From the NCBI GenBank assembly GCA_030145625.1, contig JAQYVF010000001.1:62001-126000 (forward strand): DNA of 64,000 nt. The letters run 5' to 3'. Below are positions 62,156-64,000 of the stretch, in pieces; the stretch's first letter is position 1; every line of letters starts with the position of its first letter. This DNA is from Desulfocapsa sp. Its GTDB lineage: Bacteria; Desulfobacterota; Desulfobulbia; Desulfobulbales; Desulfocapsaceae. A program made the translations under genes and the position numbers. A model generated the notes under the pieces. The model made no database searches and had not been told where the DNA came from. It saw only the letters and a program-made list of their open reading frames with translations.

Positions 62156-63160
62156 TCAGTGAGAAGATTCAGCGTTTCGCATGGCCTTTTTTTTTTCTGG
62201 CAGCGAACCGACGATATCCTGGATAAAATATCTGGGCCGTGCCCTGACATCATGATAAATTCGACCAATATATTCCCCAAGTAGGCCCATGGCAATAAAC
62301 TGAGCACCAATAAAGAAATAAACCAGAGCAAAGAGGGTGAAAACCCCGCCCACAGCCCATTCGGACCCATAAATGAGCCTGAGAATCAGAAGCAGTATAC
62401 CAAAGCCAAAGCCGGTTGCGGATATGATGCCACCGACAATGGAGAGCAGGCGCAGGGGGTAGGTAGTCATGGTGGTGACCAGGTCAAACATCAAAGAAAT
62501 CAGCTTACCAAAGCTGTATTTTGATTCCCCGAGAGTTCTCGCAGCATGCTCCACCTCTACCTCAGTGGTTGTTCTGGCAAAACTATTGGCAAGCACGGGA
62601 ATAAAGGTAGAACGTTCCTGGCACATAAGCATTGCTTCAACAATATGGCGTTTATAAACTCGCAACATACAGCCATAATCATGCATCATCACCCCGGTTG
62701 CCTTCTGCACAGCCCTGTTCACGAGTGATGAGGAAAATTTACGAAAAAACGAATCATTACGATTAGCTCGGACAGTACCGACCACATCATACTCTTCTCC
62801 CATGGCGACCAGACGTGGTATCTCTTCGGGAGGATTCTGTAAATCGGCATCCAGTGTGACGATGATTTCTCCACGGACCTTGGAAAAGCCGGCCATAATC
62901 GCATTATGTTGGCCATAATTACGATTGAGAAAAACTCCAACAACCTCACCCTCATTTTCTATTGCTGCTTCTTTGATGAGAGTGGCCGAGGTATCAGAGG
63001 AACCGTCATCCACAAAAAGGATCTCAAAGGATTTTCCGGTTTGACGACAGGCGGCAAGGGTACGGGCAATAAGTTTTCCCAGACAGGCTTCTTCGTTGTA
63101 CACGGGTATAACAACGGAAATGATAGGCTGTTCTTCTTTTTTAACATCCATCTCGTTCAT
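62156..63160 (-). CDS. arnC: Undecaprenyl-phosphate 4-deoxy-4-formamido-L-arabinose transferase
   Basis: GT2 family membrane enzyme that links the formylated sugar to undecaprenyl phosphate. The 334-aa protein has the GT-A domain ([42 protein letters not shown] with the metal-binding DAD motif near residue 105) and two C-terminal TM helices (about 240-265 and 275-300). [11 protein letters not shown] is typical of ArnC. It lies 4 bp after arnB. Confidence 0.94.
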   Translation of the reverse strand: MNEMDVKKEEQPIISVVIPVYNEEACLGKLIARTLAACRQTGKSFEILFVDDGSSDTSATLIKEAAIENEGEVVGVFLNRNYGQHNAIMAGFSKVRGEIIVTLDADLQNPPEEIPRLVAMGEEYDVVGTVRANRNDSFFRKFSSSLVNRAVQKATGVMMHDYGCMLRVYKRHIVEAMLMCQERSTFIPVLANSFARTTTEVEVEHAARTLGESKYSFGKLISLMFDLVTTMTTYPLRLLSIVGGIISATGFGFGILLLILRLIYGSEWAVGGVFTLFALVYFFIGAQFIAMGLLGEYIGRIYHDVRARPRYFIQDIVGSLPEKKKAMRNAESSH

Positions 63161-63164
63161 AATT

Positions 63165-64000
63165 TCATCTCAAGGAATCCTTCACGGCCGATACAACATC
63201 TGCCACATCTTCTTCCTGCATATCCGGGAACAGTGGAAGAGAACAGATCCTCTCAGAATTCCACTCAGTATTGGGCAACATTCCCTCCTTCATCGCCAAC
63301 TGTTCACGGTAAAATTTCTGCAGATGAACAGCTCGGAAATGGAGCCCGGTCCCAATATTTTTTTCTTTCAGCACATTCATGAAATGGTCTCGTCCAATAT
63401 CTTTGTTTGTTGCAAGTATGCGAATAATGAAAAGATGCCAGGCATGGTGATGAGGATAAGTGGGAATGTTCAAAGGCTGAATTCCTTCCACATCCTGCAG
63501 CAGTTCAAGATAACGGGAGGCAAGAAGTCGCCGTTTTTGATTGAATTGTTCTATACGTTCAAGTTGTTTTACACCCAATACTGCAAGGATATCAGGAAGA
63601 TTGTACTTATACCCCGGTTCCATAACCTGAGCCTGGGGCGAACGCCCCTGAGCTGAGCGGTCATAGGCATCCACTCCTAGACCGTGAAATTTCAAACTGC
63701 GTATACGATCCAGGAGTTGATCATCATCTGAACAAACCATCCCCCCTTCACCGCTGGTGATATTTTTGATGGGGTGAAAAGAGAAAATCACTGTACCTGT
63801 CTGGCCGATCTTCTGTCCTCTGTATACAGTGCCTATAGCATGGGCCGCATCTTCGATGAGAGCAATACCATGTTCGGAGGCCAGCTTTCTCAATGGATCA
63901 AGATCGACAGGAGCACCAGCATAATGCACAGGAATAATGGCTTTTGTCCTAGAGCTGATCTTTTGCTTGACGTCCCCTGCCCCAACCATAAGGGTATCTT
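63165..64000 (-). CDS. arnB: UDP-4-amino-4-deoxy-L-arabinose aminotransferase (5' end beyond the window)
   Basis: PLP-dependent aminotransferase of the DegT/DnrJ/EryC1 family. About 278 C-terminal residues are present out of the usual 380 or so; the frame is open to the right edge (KDTL before MVGAGDV), so the internal ATG at 63989 is not the start. It has [23 protein letters not shown], the PLP lysine in [15 protein letters not shown] (about 75 residues into the visible part) and [13 protein letters not shown]. The arnB-arnC-arnA-arnD-arnT order matches the enterobacterial operon. Confidence 0.93.
   Translation of the reverse strand, partial: DTLMVGAGDVKQKISSRTKAIIPVHYAGAPVDLDPLRKLASEHGIALIEDAAHAIGTVYRGQKIGQTGTVIFSFHPIKNITSGEGGMVCSDDDQLLDRIRSLKFHGLGVDAYDRSAQGRSPQAQVMEPGYKYNLPDILAVLGVKQLERIEQFNQKRRLLASRYLELLQDVEGIQPLNIPTYPHHHAWHLFIIRILATNKDIGRDHFMNVLKEKNIGTGLHFRAVHLQKFYREQLAMKEGMLPNTEWNSERICSLPLFPDMQEEDVADVVSAVKDSLR

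Noticed and set aside
1-64000. CRISPR array, prophage or integrative element
   Set aside because: No regularly spaced direct repeats, no integrase or phage structural genes; the only mobile trace is the truncated IS1595-type gene.

Overview
The window looks like chromosomal DNA of a Gram-negative, anaerobic deltaproteobacterium-type organism, most plausibly of the Desulfobulbales (Desulfobacterota). This is inferred from gene content and not from a marker phylogeny. Supporting content: LPS core genes (waaF, gmhB), L-Ara4N lipid A genes (arn), an LptF-type permease and LptE; a Tat-exported molybdopterin oxidoreductase of the polysulfide/thiosulfate reductase type; a TAXI-type binding protein; archaeal-style LeuCD; and an EndoQ-type nuclease. 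The DNA is moderately AT-rich. I see no tRNA, rRNA or CRISPR array.

Layout. 1-4.2 kb: the 5' part of a type IIA topoisomerase B subunit (leftward, cut by the edge), thiD, a zinc-ribbon gene coupled to cutA, coaX and an LD-carboxypeptidase whose start is disrupted by a 12-C tract. 4.2-11.2 kb: two leftward operons, ycaO-TPR/waaF/gmhB and REC-PAS-kinase/tsaE/EAL-HDOD. 11.3-19.9 kb: a cold-shock gene, a YejA-like binding protein, leuCD, a CbpA-type DnaJ, ssb, a spore-photoproduct-lyase-like radical SAM gene and a glycosyltransferase. 20-25.8 kb: RNase G, an M23 peptidase, a 55-aa zinc-ribbon gene, an LptF-like permease with an Ada-like zinc tail and a DUF166-like gene. 26.2-30.3 kb: a roadblock-like gene pair followed by nnr, then a convergent EndoQ-like gene.

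30.5-37.5 kb is a long leftward block: rplU-rpmA (own terminator), obg-proB-proA-nadD, an odd CheB homologue and a PilZ gene. 37.7-46 kb holds a small AP2-domain gene, mazG, the rpsF-rpsR-DUF2232-rplI operon, dnaB, leuS and lptE. Then come transketolase (leftward), a tRNA-dihydrouridine synthase and a TAXI binding protein. 50.7-57.3 kb is a respiratory island: a PAS/AAA+/Fis regulator with a degenerate GAFTGA motif, a truncated IS1595-type transposase, an 870-bp intergenic stretch, then a TorD-like chaperone, a PsrA/PhsA-like catalytic subunit and a PsrB-like ferredoxin subunit with no NrfD-type membrane subunit. 57.4-64 kb is the leftward arnB(partial)-arnC-arnA-arnD-arnT operon.

Most of the window is housekeeping. 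The best candidates for new biology are: (i) the CheB-like protein that keeps its receiver but has lost the catalytic Ser and His and gained a zinc ribbon; (ii) the enhancer-binding-protein-like regulator with ETVTGT in place of GAFTGA beside a membrane-subunit-less Psr-type complex; (iii) the LptF/Ada-zinc fusion; (iv) the roadblock-like pair without a visible GTPase; and (v) C-homopolymer tracts that could switch or mis-frame genes.
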